From Cellulomonas sp. PhB143 (GTDB lineage Bacteria; Actinomycetota; Actinomycetes; Actinomycetales; Cellulomonadaceae): a stretch of DNA of 64,000 nt. The stretch is taken from NCBI RefSeq assembly GCF_003752595.1, contig NZ_RKIJ01000014.1, positions 62,001 to 126,000 on the forward strand, given 5' to 3'. The notes beneath the pieces were generated by a model, which did not search any database, had not been told where the DNA came from, and was given only the letters and a program-made list of their open reading frames with translations. A program made the position numbers and the translations under genes. Below, in pieces: positions 40,061-49,089 of this stretch; position 1 is the first letter of the stretch, and each line of letters begins with the position of its first letter.

Positions 40061-42763
40061 CTACGAACCGGCCGGCGTCGTCGGACCCGAGGCCACCGGC
40101 GCTCCGGAGCCCGCCGCGATGACCTTCTCGTTGATCGCCCGGACCCGCGAGACGTCCATCTTCGCGACCCGGCGGTCGTAGGTGTAGAACCCGTTGGTCT
40201 CGCCCTCGATGTCGGTCAGCTGGGTGTAGACCGAGCCTGAGAGGCGGTCCTTGGCGAGGCCGACGAGGTCGGTGCTGTTCTGCACATAGGCGTCGGTCAA
40301 CGCCTCAGCGCTCGGGTACGCCGTGTACGGGCTGACGGAGTTCGACCAGATGTGGCCGAGGATCGTCATCGACAGGCCACCGTGCTCGCCGTCGATCGCC
40401 GCGCGTGTTGCGTCCGGGAACGGTGCCGCGGGACCGGCGTACGTGTGCCAGTCGATGATGTCGCCGGCGTTCGTGTCGCCGGGCATGTCGCAGCAGTTCA
40501 GCCCCGAGCGGGCGTCCACCAGGCGCGAGGGGTCCTGGGCCTTGACCGAGGCGGCCACCTGCGCCGCCCCGTCCATGCTCCACTGGCCCCAGCCCTCGTT
40601 GAACGGGACCCACCCGATGATCGCGGTGTCCGAGTCGTGCTGGTCGATCATGCGGTGCAGCTCGGACTTCCAGTCGCTCTGCTGTGCGGCGGTCTGGTTG
40701 CTCCCCGACGGCATGTCCTGCCAGACCATCATTCCGGCCTTCGCCGCGTCGTAGTACCACCGCTGCGGCTCGACCTTGATGTGCTTGCGGATCGTGTTGA
40801 ACCCGAGGTCCTTCGTGGTCTGGATGTCCCAGTTCAGGGCCTCCTCGGTCGGAGCGGTGTAGATGCCGTCCGGCCAGAAGCCCTGGTCCAGCGTCGCCAG
40901 GAGGAACGTCTGCTCGCCGTTCAGGACGATCCGGCTCTTGCCGTCGATCTGCTTGATCCCGACGGACCGGATCCCCACGTAGCTGCCCACCGCGTCCTTC
41001 GACGGGCCGTCCTTCAGCGTCGCCTTCAGCGTGTACAGGTACGGGTCGTCCGGGGTCCAGCGATGGGCCTTCGGCACCGCCACGGTCAGCCGCTCGTTCG
41101 CGGTCCCGCTCGTCTCACCCGCGCGGTGACCTGCCTTGTCGTAGGCCGTGACCTGCACGCGCGCGTGCTTCGAGGCGCCCGGCGCCTGCACCGTCACCGC
41201 GAGCGAGTCGCCCGCGTCCGAAAGCTGCGGCGTCACCTCGAGGGAGTCCACGTGCACCGGCTGCACCGGCTCCAGCCACACCGTCTGCCAGATGCCCGAC
41301 GTCGAGGTGTACGAGAGACCGGTGGGATGGGCCATCTGCTTGCCCTTGGGCTGGTCCCCGGTCGTGTCGGTCACGATGACCGTGACGTCGTTGGAGCCCT
41401 TGCGCAGCGCGTCGGTGACGTCGGCGCTGAACGCGTCGTACCCGCCCGTGTGCTCGGCGACCTTCGTGCCGTTCACCAGGACCGTGGTCTGGTAGTCGAC
41501 CGCCCCGAAGTTGAGCTTGAGGCGCTGCTGGTTCTTCTTGTCGCCCACGTGCCACGACGCCGGCACGGTGAACGTGCGGTGATAGGCGAAGTGGTCGTAG
41601 CGCTTGTCGATGCCGGACAGCGTGGACTCGATCGGGTACGGCACCACCGCGGTCTGGGCCTTCGCCCAGGACGTCGGCGTCGCGCTCCGCGAGGCCAGCG
41701 GCTGGAAGTCCCACTTGCCGTTGAGGTTCTGCCAGGTGGTGCGCGTGAGCTGCGGGCGCGGGTACTCCGGCAGGGGGTGGTTCGGGTCGACGTCCTTCGC
41801 GAACGTGGTGCTGATCCGGAAGGTCGAGTCGTTCGTCGCGTACGCGGCGATCCCCGGCACCTCCTCGCCGCCGGCGGTCACGCCGCCCTTGCCGTCGTAG
41901 GCGACGATGGCGCTCGTCTCACGCGGCGCCGTGGCACCGAGACCCACGACGACGTCCGACGACGTCGCGCCGCTGGTCACGTCCGAGATGGGGTAGTCGA
42001 TCCCACCGATCGACACCCTGAGGTGGTCGGTGAGCCCGGCCTCGTTCTCGACCTCGCCGGGGAACTTCAGGTCGACGGCCGTGCCGTCCTCGGGGATCGT
42101 CGCCGTCATGGCGTACGGCTGGTAGCCGGCGGGCAGCGTGAACGCGGACGCCGGTATGGACTCCTTGGCGATGCCGGCGTCGGCGGAGGCCCAGCGCAGG
42201 TGCACGTTCGCGCCACCGCCCGCCTGGAACTGCTCGAACGTGATCGGCACCGGCTGGCCCGCGGTCAGGTGCACCGTGCGGGTGGCGGTCTGCTCCTGGT
42301 CCCACTGGTTCTGCCACCAGTCGATCAGCTGGTCGTCGTCCGACGACCCGCCGACCCACAGGCGGAAGCCGTTGTCGCCGATGGCGCTGAACGTGTAGTC
42401 GCCCGTGGCGGGGGCGGTGACCTGACCGGTCCACCGCACTCCGGCGTCGTCCGTCTGGCCGGTCATCGCCCGGTAGACGGGGGTCATGTCGTCGACGTCG
42501 GCGTCCGGGTCGACGATGGTGGACTGCAGGTTCTTCGCGTCGAGCGCGAAGCTGTCGGTGTCCGTGATCGTGTAGTACCGGGCCTCCAGGCCCGGCGCGG
42601 TCTGCTGGTCCGACGCTGCGGGGTTGACCTTCGCGTGCGTCGCTGGGGCGGCGTCGGCTGCGCCGACACAACCGACGGCGGTCAGGGATGCGGCCGCGGT
42701 CGTGACCACGACGAGGCGCCAGAGACGTGTGCCTCCAGCAACTGGCGGGGTAGGGAAAGCCAT
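40061..42763 (-). CDS. Secreted glycoside hydrolase family 2 protein with PA14 domain
   Basis: This 900-aa protein starts with a Sec signal (RLWRLVVVTTAAASLTAVG, then AADAAPA). A PA14-like carbohydrate-binding domain follows (about 50-190, with FSAIGDNGFRLWVGG), a linker, and the GH2 modules: sugar-binding sandwich, immunoglobulin-like domain and TIM barrel. Barrel marks are GFNTIRKHIKVEP, the acid/base Glu in FNEGWGQW near residue 722, and a candidate nucleophile Glu in IDGEHGG near 790. ATG 42763 has a purine-rich site before it. Substrate is likely a plant beta-glycoside (galactoside, glucuronide or mannoside type). Confidence 0.88.
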   Translation of the reverse strand: MAFPTPPVAGGTRLWRLVVVTTAAASLTAVGCVGAADAAPATHAKVNPAASDQQTAPGLEARYYTITDTDSFALDAKNLQSTIVDPDADVDDMTPVYRAMTGQTDDAGVRWTGQVTAPATGDYTFSAIGDNGFRLWVGGSSDDDQLIDWWQNQWDQEQTATRTVHLTAGQPVPITFEQFQAGGGANVHLRWASADAGIAKESIPASAFTLPAGYQPYAMTATIPEDGTAVDLKFPGEVENEAGLTDHLRVSIGGIDYPISDVTSGATSSDVVVGLGATAPRETSAIVAYDGKGGVTAGGEEVPGIAAYATNDSTFRISTTFAKDVDPNHPLPEYPRPQLTRTTWQNLNGKWDFQPLASRSATPTSWAKAQTAVVPYPIESTLSGIDKRYDHFAYHRTFTVPASWHVGDKKNQQRLKLNFGAVDYQTTVLVNGTKVAEHTGGYDAFSADVTDALRKGSNDVTVIVTDTTGDQPKGKQMAHPTGLSYTSTSGIWQTVWLEPVQPVHVDSLEVTPQLSDAGDSLAVTVQAPGASKHARVQVTAYDKAGHRAGETSGTANERLTVAVPKAHRWTPDDPYLYTLKATLKDGPSKDAVGSYVGIRSVGIKQIDGKSRIVLNGEQTFLLATLDQGFWPDGIYTAPTEEALNWDIQTTKDLGFNTIRKHIKVEPQRWYYDAAKAGMMVWQDMPSGSNQTAAQQSDWKSELHRMIDQHDSDTAIIGWVPFNEGWGQWSMDGAAQVAASVKAQDPSRLVDARSGLNCCDMPGDTNAGDIIDWHTYAGPAAPFPDATRAAIDGEHGGLSMTILGHIWSNSVSPYTAYPSAEALTDAYVQNSTDLVGLAKDRLSGSVYTQLTDIEGETNGFYTYDRRVAKMDVSRVRAINEKVIAAGSGAPVASGPTTPAGS

Positions 42764-43014
42764 ACGTACCTCTCTCTTCATCGAGATGCTCGTCACTGAG
42801 GTAGTGCGAGGTGCGTGCTGCGATCGTGCGGCGCCGGTCCAGTGGCACCGCGCCGCAGGACTCTCTGCAGTCTGACAGCCGAATGAACACCGAGCAAACA
42901 CTGTCACTCAAATACGATCACAGATTGTGCAGATTTGTTGACTTTCCCACGGCCTGCTCGCGTTGCCGTCAAGGGCGGCATGGCCCGTCGGTGGCGGGCG
43001 TTAGCGTCGCGGGC

Positions 43015-43725
43015 ATGAGCGACGACAAGACCCTCGACCTCGTGCGCACCCTCCTCGCGATCGCCGACGGCGGCTCCCCGTACCCCGAGGAGCGGGCGCG
43101 GGCGCGCGAGCGCGCGGAGCGGCTCATGCTGCGCCACTCGATCGACGAGGCGACGGCCGCCATGTCCGCCGAGGCAGCGAGCGAGCCCGTCAGCGCCGAG
43201 TTCGAGGTGGGCGGGTCCTACGTCCTGGACCAGATCGGCCTGATCGGCGCGGTGTACGACGCGTTCGGCTGCCGCACGGTCCGCTCGCGCGAGGTCGCGA
43301 CCGGTCGGGTCCGCGTGCACGCCTATGGGTTCGCTCACGACATGGCGCTCGCCTCGACGCTCGCCGACGCGCTCGTGCCGCAGATGCTCGCCGAGATGCA
43401 CGCCCACGGCGGCAGCACCAGCACCAAGAAGTCGTTCGCGGCGTCGTTCGCCGGGACGGTCGCGCGCCGGCTGCGCGAGTTCTACGCGCAGGCGCTCGTC
43501 GAGGCCGAGGCGCAGGGCACCGGCTCGAGCCTGGTCCTGGCGGACCGCGACGAGCGGGTCGACGCCACGGTCGCCCGCGCCCACCCCGGCCTGCGCACGG
43601 CGCGCCGGCGGCCGGTCGGCGACCTCGGCGGGTGGCTCGCGGGCGACGCGGCGGGCAGGCGCGCGGACATCACGGTGTCCGGCCGCCGGGTGGGGGACGG
43701 GTCGCCGATCGGCATCGGGCGGTAG
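43015..43725 (+). CDS. DUF2786 domain protein
   Basis: The 236-aa protein begins with the DUF2786 helix pair (TLDLVRTLLAIADGGSPYPEE... AERLMLRHSIDEATA, residues 5-50), then a domain of mixed strands and helices with TKKSFAASFAGTVARRLREFY near 140-160. The family occurs in actinobacteria and phages and has no firm function; a nucleic-acid role has been suggested only by composition. ATG 43015. It is 48 bases before the next plus-strand gene. Confidence 0.8.
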   Translation: MSDDKTLDLVRTLLAIADGGSPYPEERARARERAERLMLRHSIDEATAAMSAEAASEPVSAEFEVGGSYVLDQIGLIGAVYDAFGCRTVRSREVATGRVRVHAYGFAHDMALASTLADALVPQMLAEMHAHGGSTSTKKSFAASFAGTVARRLREFYAQALVEAEAQGTGSSLVLADRDERVDATVARAHPGLRTARRRPVGDLGGWLAGDAAGRRADITVSGRRVGDGSPIGIGR

Positions 43726-43773
43726 CCGCCCGCGCCCCGGCCGTAGGCCGTCTCCCCGTGCCAGGATGGCGCC

Positions 43774-44256
43774 ATGACCGACGACGTGGCCGCCCAGATC
43801 GCCGAGCTCGAGCAGCAGGAGCGCGCGCTCGTCCTCGACTCGTTCACCGCCGACGACGCCTGGCACCTGGGGTGCCTGGTCGTCGAGCTCGCCCGCGAGC
43901 GCGCGCTGCCGATCGTGGTCGACGTGCGCCGCGGCCCGCAGCAGATGTTCCACGCGGCGCTGGAGGGCTCGAGCGCGGACAACGACTCCTGGGTGCAGCG
44001 CAAGGTGCGGGTCGTGGAGAGGTTCGCGACGTCGTCGTACCTCGCCGGGCTGCGCTCGCGGGCGCGCGGGCAGACGTTCAGCGAGCAGCACCAGCTGCCG
44101 TTCCAGGAGTACGCGGCCGCGGGCGGCGGGTTCCCGGTCCGGGTCGCGGGCGTCGGTGTCGTCGGGGTCCTGACGGTCTCGGGGCTGACGCAGGCCGACG
44201 ACCACGCGCTGGTCGTCGAGGCGCTCGCGGCGTTCCGCGACACCGCCGGGGCATGA
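43774..44256 (+). CDS. UPF0303/heme-degrading-domain-like protein
   Basis: This 160-aa protein matches the GlcG/UPF0303 (YBR137W-like) fold: DDAWHLGCLVVELARERALPIVVDVRR near residues 27-53, HAALEGSSADNDSWVQRKVRVVERF near 60-85, and a C-terminal GVGVVGVLTVSGLTQADDHALVVEAL. Members bind heme or small ligands; activity here is not evident. The stop overlaps the metallo-hydrolase start (ATGA). Confidence 0.8.
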   Translation: MTDDVAAQIAELEQQERALVLDSFTADDAWHLGCLVVELARERALPIVVDVRRGPQQMFHAALEGSSADNDSWVQRKVRVVERFATSSYLAGLRSRARGQTFSEQHQLPFQEYAAAGGGFPVRVAGVGVVGVLTVSGLTQADDHALVVEALAAFRDTAGA

Positions 44257-45293
44257 CCGGCCACGCCCGACCGTCAGCCTTCGAGCCGACCGCCCCCGCC
44301 CAGCACGCGAAGGCGCGGGCGCGCCGGCTCCCCGAGACGGACGAGGTGCGCGACGGCATCTGGTCCGTGCCGCTGCCCATGCCCGGCGGGAACATCCCGT
44401 TCAGCCTGTGCTACCTGGTCCTCGACGCCGAGGGCGGGGTGCACGTCATCGACCCGGGCGTGGTGTCCGACGACGGCTGGCGGCTCCTCGAGGACGCGCT
44501 CGCCCGGGCGGGACGCAGCCTGGAGGACGTGCGGTCGGTGGTGTGCACGCACCTGCACGCCGACCACACCGCGATGGCGGCGGGCCTGCGTGAGCGCAGC
44601 GGCGCCCGCGTCGTGATGCACGAGGCCGAGGCCGCGGCGATGACCGCGCTGCGCTCCGGTGGCGTCGGGATCCTCGGCGGCCGGCAGGCCGAGGCGTGGG
44701 GCGTGCCGGCCGCGCGGCGCGGCGAGGTCGAGGACGTGCTGCAGATGACGGGGCCGGCGCCGTTCGTCGAGGTGGACGCGACCGTGCGCGCGGGGGACCT
44801 GCTCGACGTGCCCGGCCGCGAGCTCGAGGTGCTGTGGACGCCGGGGCACACCGGCGGGCACGTGTGCCTGCGCGAGCGCGGCGAGAGGCTGCTGTTCACG
44901 GGTGACCACGTGCTGCCGATGATCAACTCCGGCCTGGGGCTCGGCGGCCCGACGGCGACGAACCCGCTGGCCGACTACCTCGCCTCCCTGACCGCGGTCG
45001 CAGCGTTCGACGACCACGAGGTCTGCCCCGGGCACGGCTACCGCTTCCGGGGGCTCGCCCGGCGGTGCGCCGAGCTGGCCGCGCACCAGACGCGACGCGC
45101 CCGCGAGGTCGAGGCGGTGCTGGCCGGGGACGGCGGCGACGGCACGACCGGTGCAGCCGCGCCGAGCGTCTGGGCCGTCGCGTCGCGGCTCACCTGGACC
45201 GCCGGGTGGGACGGCCTGACCGGGTTCTATCTCGCCTCGGCGCTCGCGCAGACGGCGATGCTCGCGGAGTATGCGTCACTTCAACAGCGGTGA
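44253..45293 (+). CDS. MBL-fold metallo-hydrolase
   Basis: The 346-aa protein has the metallo-beta-lactamase zinc motif THLHADH near residues 99-105, further ligands in WTPGHTGGH near 195-203 and FTGDHVLP near 217-224, and a last His in CPGHGYRF near 259-266. The N-terminus places the substrate region with LPMPGGNIPFSLCYLVLD. The C-terminal helical part (about 270-346) resembles the lactamase-B-like thioesterase/glyoxalase relatives. Function within the hydrolase superfamily is not determinable. Confidence 0.88.
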   Translation: MTGHARPSAFEPTAPAQHAKARARRLPETDEVRDGIWSVPLPMPGGNIPFSLCYLVLDAEGGVHVIDPGVVSDDGWRLLEDALARAGRSLEDVRSVVCTHLHADHTAMAAGLRERSGARVVMHEAEAAAMTALRSGGVGILGGRQAEAWGVPAARRGEVEDVLQMTGPAPFVEVDATVRAGDLLDVPGRELEVLWTPGHTGGHVCLRERGERLLFTGDHVLPMINSGLGLGGPTATNPLADYLASLTAVAAFDDHEVCPGHGYRFRGLARRCAELAAHQTRRAREVEAVLAGDGGDGTTGAAAPSVWAVASRLTWTAGWDGLTGFYLASALAQTAMLAEYASLQQR

Positions 45294-45306
45294 GCCTTGT
45301 TGAAGT
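45278..45306. promoter_or_regulatory. Inverted repeat in front of the Fic gene
   Basis: ACTTCAACA at 45278-45286 and TGTTGAAGT at 45298-45306 are exact reverse complements, 11 bases apart, and span the stop of the metallo-hydrolase gene. Further TTCAA and TTGAA copies follow at 45321-45325 and about 45342. This cluster, with its A/T-rich core, is a likely operator and promoter for the Fic gene, 52 bases downstream. Confidence 0.55.
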
Positions 45307-45357
45307 AAACTCACGTTTGGTTCAATAGTCCGGGCCGTCGTTGAAGGGAGGCCGACC

Positions 45358-46587
45358 ATGGGCGTCCCCGACGGCGACGGCACCGAGCGTGTCTGGGATC
45401 GCACCGGACGATGGCCGGCGCTCGAGCTCGAGGATCGGGAGTGGGTGTCGACGATCGAGCCCGGGCACCTGTCGGTCTTCGAGCGCACGCGGATCGAGCG
45501 CCCCTATCGAGCCGCGGTCGTCCCGGAGATTGCCGAGGCCTCGGTCCGCCTGGCTCCCGAGACGAGAGAGATCGTCGAAGCAGCGACGCAGGACGTCGTC
45601 AGGTTCGACGAGCAGATGGCCTCGCTCCCGGTGCCGATGCCGGCGGTCCTCTTGCGCAGCGAGTCGGCGTCGTCGTCCCAGATCGAACATCTCACTACCA
45701 ACGCGCGCAACCTCGCCATGGCCAGCATCGGGGTCGACTCGAAGCAGAACGCCGAGCTGGTCGCCGCCAATGTCCGCGCCATGTCTCTGGCCACCGCTGC
45801 GGGGGGTGACCGCGTCGATGTGGAGACGATTCTCGCGGTGCACCGTGCCCTGATGGCCGAGTCCGAGCCTGACGTCGCCGGGAGGTGGCGGGCCGAGCAG
45901 GTCTGGATCGGGTCGCACGCCGCCTATCCGCACGGCGCCGACTTCATCCCGCCGCACCACGAGCGGCTCCCGGCCGCGATCGACGATCTCGTACTCTTTT
46001 CCCGCCGCGCCGACGTTCCCGCGCTGGCGCACGCCGCGATCGTGCACGCACAGTTCGAGACCATCCACCCGTTCACGGACGGCAACGGCCGCACGGGCCG
46101 TGTCGTTCTCCAGTCCGTGCTCCGCGGGCGTGGCGTCATTCGCGCCACGACCGTCCCGATCTCTGCTGGGCTGCTGCGCGATCCGGACCGTTACTTCCGT
46201 GCGCTCACCGCCTACCGGGACGGCGACGTCGATCGGATCGTCGCCGACGTCTCCGAGGCCGCGCTCAGTGCCACAGCTGGTGGCCGTTCGCTCGCAGCAG
46301 CAATCGGGGAGATCCGCGAACGATGGCGCGAACAGATCAGAGCGCGATCGAACTCGTCGGCGTGGCTCCTGTCCGACGCCTTGTTCGCCCAGCCTGTCGT
46401 CACCGCGGAGCACGTCGCCCGGGTGCTCGGCCTCTCGGACCGCGGCGCACGCAACACCATCGACGTGCTGGTGCGGGACGGGATCCTTACGGCCGCCACG
46501 ACCGCTCAGCGGATGCGGTACTGGCAGGCGCCGGAGGTGCTGGCAGCCATGGACGAGTTCTCTCGCAGGTCCGGGCGCCGCGCCTGA
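45358..46587 (+). CDS. Fic family AMP/phospho-transferase
   Basis: Fic proteins transfer AMP or another nucleotide part to target proteins. The 409-aa protein has a Fic_N region carrying the autoinhibitory-type motif SASSSQIEH near residues 101-109, the catalytic HPFTDGNGRTGR near 236-247, and a C-terminal winged helix (VVTAEHVARVLGLSDRGARNTIDVLVRDG near 345-373). The layout is that of stand-alone class II Fic regulators. GGGAGG precedes ATG 45358. The winged helix could bind the inverted repeats in front of the gene. Confidence 0.92.
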   Translation: MGVPDGDGTERVWDRTGRWPALELEDREWVSTIEPGHLSVFERTRIERPYRAAVVPEIAEASVRLAPETREIVEAATQDVVRFDEQMASLPVPMPAVLLRSESASSSQIEHLTTNARNLAMASIGVDSKQNAELVAANVRAMSLATAAGGDRVDVETILAVHRALMAESEPDVAGRWRAEQVWIGSHAAYPHGADFIPPHHERLPAAIDDLVLFSRRADVPALAHAAIVHAQFETIHPFTDGNGRTGRVVLQSVLRGRGVIRATTVPISAGLLRDPDRYFRALTAYRDGDVDRIVADVSEAALSATAGGRSLAAAIGEIRERWREQIRARSNSSAWLLSDALFAQPVVTAEHVARVLGLSDRGARNTIDVLVRDGILTAATTAQRMRYWQAPEVLAAMDEFSRRSGRRA

Positions 46588-46637
46588 GGCAGATGCCGGC
46601 GTTGGTGCCAATAGTCGGGAAGCGTTCGCTGGGCCGG

Positions 46638-47680
46638 TCAGAGGTCGCTGGAGCGCGAGGCCCAGATGTTGATCCCGGCGTCGCCCCGCTGGGCGTCGAC
46701 GGCGGCGAGCTCCTCCTCGGTGAGCGGGGGCTCGTCGAGCGCGCCGAGGCTGTCCGCGAGCTGGGCCACGGTCCGGGCGCCGACCAGGACGGACGTGACC
46801 CGCCGGTCGCGCAACGTCCACGCGAGCGCCAGCCGGGCGAGCGACGTGCCGCGGGCCTCTGCCACGGCGTGCAGCGCGCGCACCCGAGCGAGGTTCTCCT
46901 CGGACAGGAAGCCCTCCCGCAGCGGCCCGCCGCGGGCGGCGCGGGAGCCCGCCGGGACGCCGTGCAGGTACTTGTCCGTGAGCATGCCCTGCGCGAGCGG
47001 CGAGAAGGCCACGAGGCCCAGGCCCGCGTCGTCGGCCACCTCGAGGACGGACCCGCCCGAGGCGTCGGGCTTCTCGATCCACCGGTTGAGCATCGAGTAC
47101 GACGACTGGTGCAGGGTCAGCTCGATGCCCAGGTCCGCCGCGACGGCGAGCGCCTCGCGGGTGCGCGTGGCCGAGTAGGACGAGATGCCGACGTAGCGGG
47201 CGCGGCCCGAGCGCAGCGCCGTGGCGAGGCGCCGACCGTCTCGGTCAGCGGCGTCGTCGGGTCGTAGCGGTGGCTGTAGAAGACGTCGACGGCGTCGATG
47301 CCCAGGCAGGCGAGCGAGCGGTCGAGCGAGGCCAGCAGGTACTTGCGCGAGCCGCCCTCGCCGTACGGGCCGGGCCACGCGCGGTAGCCGGCCTTGGTGG
47401 TCAGGACCAGCTCGTCGCGCCGGTGGCGCAGGTCGCGGCGCAGCAGGTCCCCGACGAACGCCTCGGCGGCGAACGGCGGCGGGCCGTAGTTGTTGGCGAG
47501 GTCGAGCTGGACGACGCCGCGCTCCAGCGCCGCCAGGACGATGTCGCGCTGGGTGGCGCGCGGGTCGGCCTCGCCGAAGTTCTGCCAGAGCCCGAGGGAG
47601 ATCGCGGGCAGGTCGAGGCCGGAGCGTCCCGCGCGGCGGAACGGGACGGGCAGGGTCTCGGGCGGGGTGGCGTCGCTCAT
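46638..47680 (-). pseudogene. Aldo/keto reductase with one frameshift
   Basis: Two frames together give one aldo/keto reductase: SGLDLPAISLGLWQNFG, DLANNYGPPP, the catalytic-region TKAGYRAWPGPYGEGGSRKYL and LGIDAVDVFYSHRYDP in the first, and YVGISSYSATRTREAL, AFSPLAQGMLTDKYL and TSVLVGARTV in the second. The total length is one base short of a multiple of three. Replacing one C in the CC of the run near 47230 restores TETVGALATALRSGRARYVG. The relatives are YghZ/Gpr-type reductases. Without the missing base the reductase is not made. Confidence 0.85.
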
Positions 47681-47702
47681 CTCCCGACCGTAGCCGAGCG
47701 GG

Positions 47703-47921
47703 TCAGATCAGGGTCATCAGGCCGAGGACGCCGACGGCGAGGCCGAGCGCGAGCGAGACCGCGATGAGCACGGAGTGCACGGCGTAGAAGCGGGTGGGGC
47801 GACCGGCGTCGTCGCGCGAGCGCGGGTCCTTCGCGATCCGCTGCCAGAAGCGCGGCCAGATGAGCAGGTTCCAGAGGGCGGTGACGACGAGGAGCAGCGA
47901 CCAGCCGAGGGGGAGATCCAT
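47703..47921 (-). CDS. SCO4848-type small membrane protein
   Basis: The 72-aa protein has two spans (WSLLLVVTALWNLLIWPRFW near residues 7-26 and VLIAVSLALGLAVGVLGLM near 51-69) joined by a charged loop containing RSRDDAGRPTRFYAVH. It matches the small actinobacterial family SCO4848 in size and layout; its function is not known. It lies between the aldo/keto reductase and the LLM oxidoreductase on the same strand. Confidence 0.8.
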   Translation of the reverse strand: MDLPLGWSLLLVVTALWNLLIWPRFWQRIAKDPRSRDDAGRPTRFYAVHSVLIAVSLALGLAVGVLGLMTLI

Positions 47922-47931
47922 GCGTCCATTC

Positions 47932-48975
47932 TCACGCGCCGGCGAGCATGTCCCGGACGAGCGGCGCGACGCGTGTGCCGTAGAGCTCGATGCTGCGCAG
48001 CATCGCGTCGTGGGGCAGGGTGCCGTGCGAGTACTTGAGGTCGAACCGCTGCAGGCCCAGGGAGCGCACGGTCGCGGCGATCTTGCGGGCGACGGTCTCC
48101 GGCGACCCGGCGAACAGCGCGCCGTCCGGCCCGGCGGCCGTCTCGAACTGGTCGCGGGTCATCGGCGGCCAGCCGCGCTCGCGGCCGAGGCGCGCCATCA
48201 CCTCGCGGTAGTGCGGCCACAGCTCCTCGAGTGCCTGCTCGTCGGTCGGGGCGACGTGCCCGTGCGAGTGCACGCCGGCGGGCTGCGGCGCCTGGTCGAG
48301 CTCGTCGAGCGCGCGCCGGTAGAGGTCGGCGTAGGGCAGGAACTGCTGCGGGCTGCCGCCGATGATCGCGAACATGATCGGCAGCCCGTGCCGGGCGGTG
48401 CGGACCACGGACTCGGGGCTGCCGCCCACGGCGACCCAGGTCGTCAGCGGCGGGTTCTCGACCGTGGGGAAGACGCTCTGGTCGCGCAGCGCCGAGCGCA
48501 GGGCGCCGGACCACGTGACGGGCTGCTGGGTGCGCAGCCGGGCGAACAGCTCCAGCTTCTCCTCGAAGAGCTGCTCGTAGTCGCCCAGGTCGAGGCCGAA
48601 CAGGGCGAAGGACTCCACGAAGGAGCCGCGCCCCAGCATCGCCTCGGCGCGCCCCGAGGAGAGCGCATCGAGGGTCGAGAACCGCTGGAAGACGCGCACC
48701 GGGTCGTCGGAGCTGAGGATCGTCACGGCCGAGCCGAGGCGGATGCGCTGCGTGCGGCTCGCGATCGCGGCGAGCACGACGTCGGGCGCCGAGACCGCGT
48801 AGTCCTCGCGGTGGTGCTCGCCGATCCCGAGGACGTCGATGCCCACCTGATCGGCCAGGACGGCCTGGTCCACGAGGTCGCGGATCACCTGGGCGTGGGG
48901 GACGGGGGCGCCGTCGGGCGTGGTGGTGACGTCGCCGAACGTGTCGACGCCGAGCTCGAGCGTGGCGGGTTCCAT
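47932..48975 (-). CDS. LLM-class flavin-dependent oxidoreductase
   Basis: The 347-aa protein has the luciferase-like TIM barrel: DVLGIGEHHREDYAVSAP near residues 47-64, RIRLGSAVTILSSDDPVRVFQRFSTLD near 77-103, MLGRGSFVESFALFG near 113-127, and a terminal LGLQRFDLKYS. It resembles the Atu2307/SP_0267 branch, whose substrates are unknown. FMN is the likely cofactor. A terminator separates it from mqo upstream; the downstream gene begins 11 bases after its stop. Confidence 0.88.
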   Translation of the reverse strand: MEPATLELGVDTFGDVTTTPDGAPVPHAQVIRDLVDQAVLADQVGIDVLGIGEHHREDYAVSAPDVVLAAIASRTQRIRLGSAVTILSSDDPVRVFQRFSTLDALSSGRAEAMLGRGSFVESFALFGLDLGDYEQLFEEKLELFARLRTQQPVTWSGALRSALRDQSVFPTVENPPLTTWVAVGGSPESVVRTARHGLPIMFAIIGGSPQQFLPYADLYRRALDELDQAPQPAGVHSHGHVAPTDEQALEELWPHYREVMARLGRERGWPPMTRDQFETAAGPDGALFAGSPETVARKIAATVRSLGLQRFDLKYSHGTLPHDAMLRSIELYGTRVAPLVRDMLAGA

Positions 48976-49028
48976 GGGACCGAGTGTTCCATGGCGGGTC
49001 GGGGACGGCCGTGCCCCCGCCTGGGACG

Positions 49029-49070
49029 TGTCAGACCCCCGATCCGCCAGGGCGGAGCGAGGGTCTGACA
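49029..49070 (-). terminator. Terminator after mqo
   Basis: TGTCAGACCC and GGGTCTGACA form a 10-bp stem with a nested TCCGCC/GGCGGA hairpin in the loop. It lies 20 bases after the mqo stop and before the LLM gene start, so it probably ends mqo mRNA. Confidence 0.75.
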
Positions 49071-49089
49071 GGTGGGGCGGGGGTGCGCG

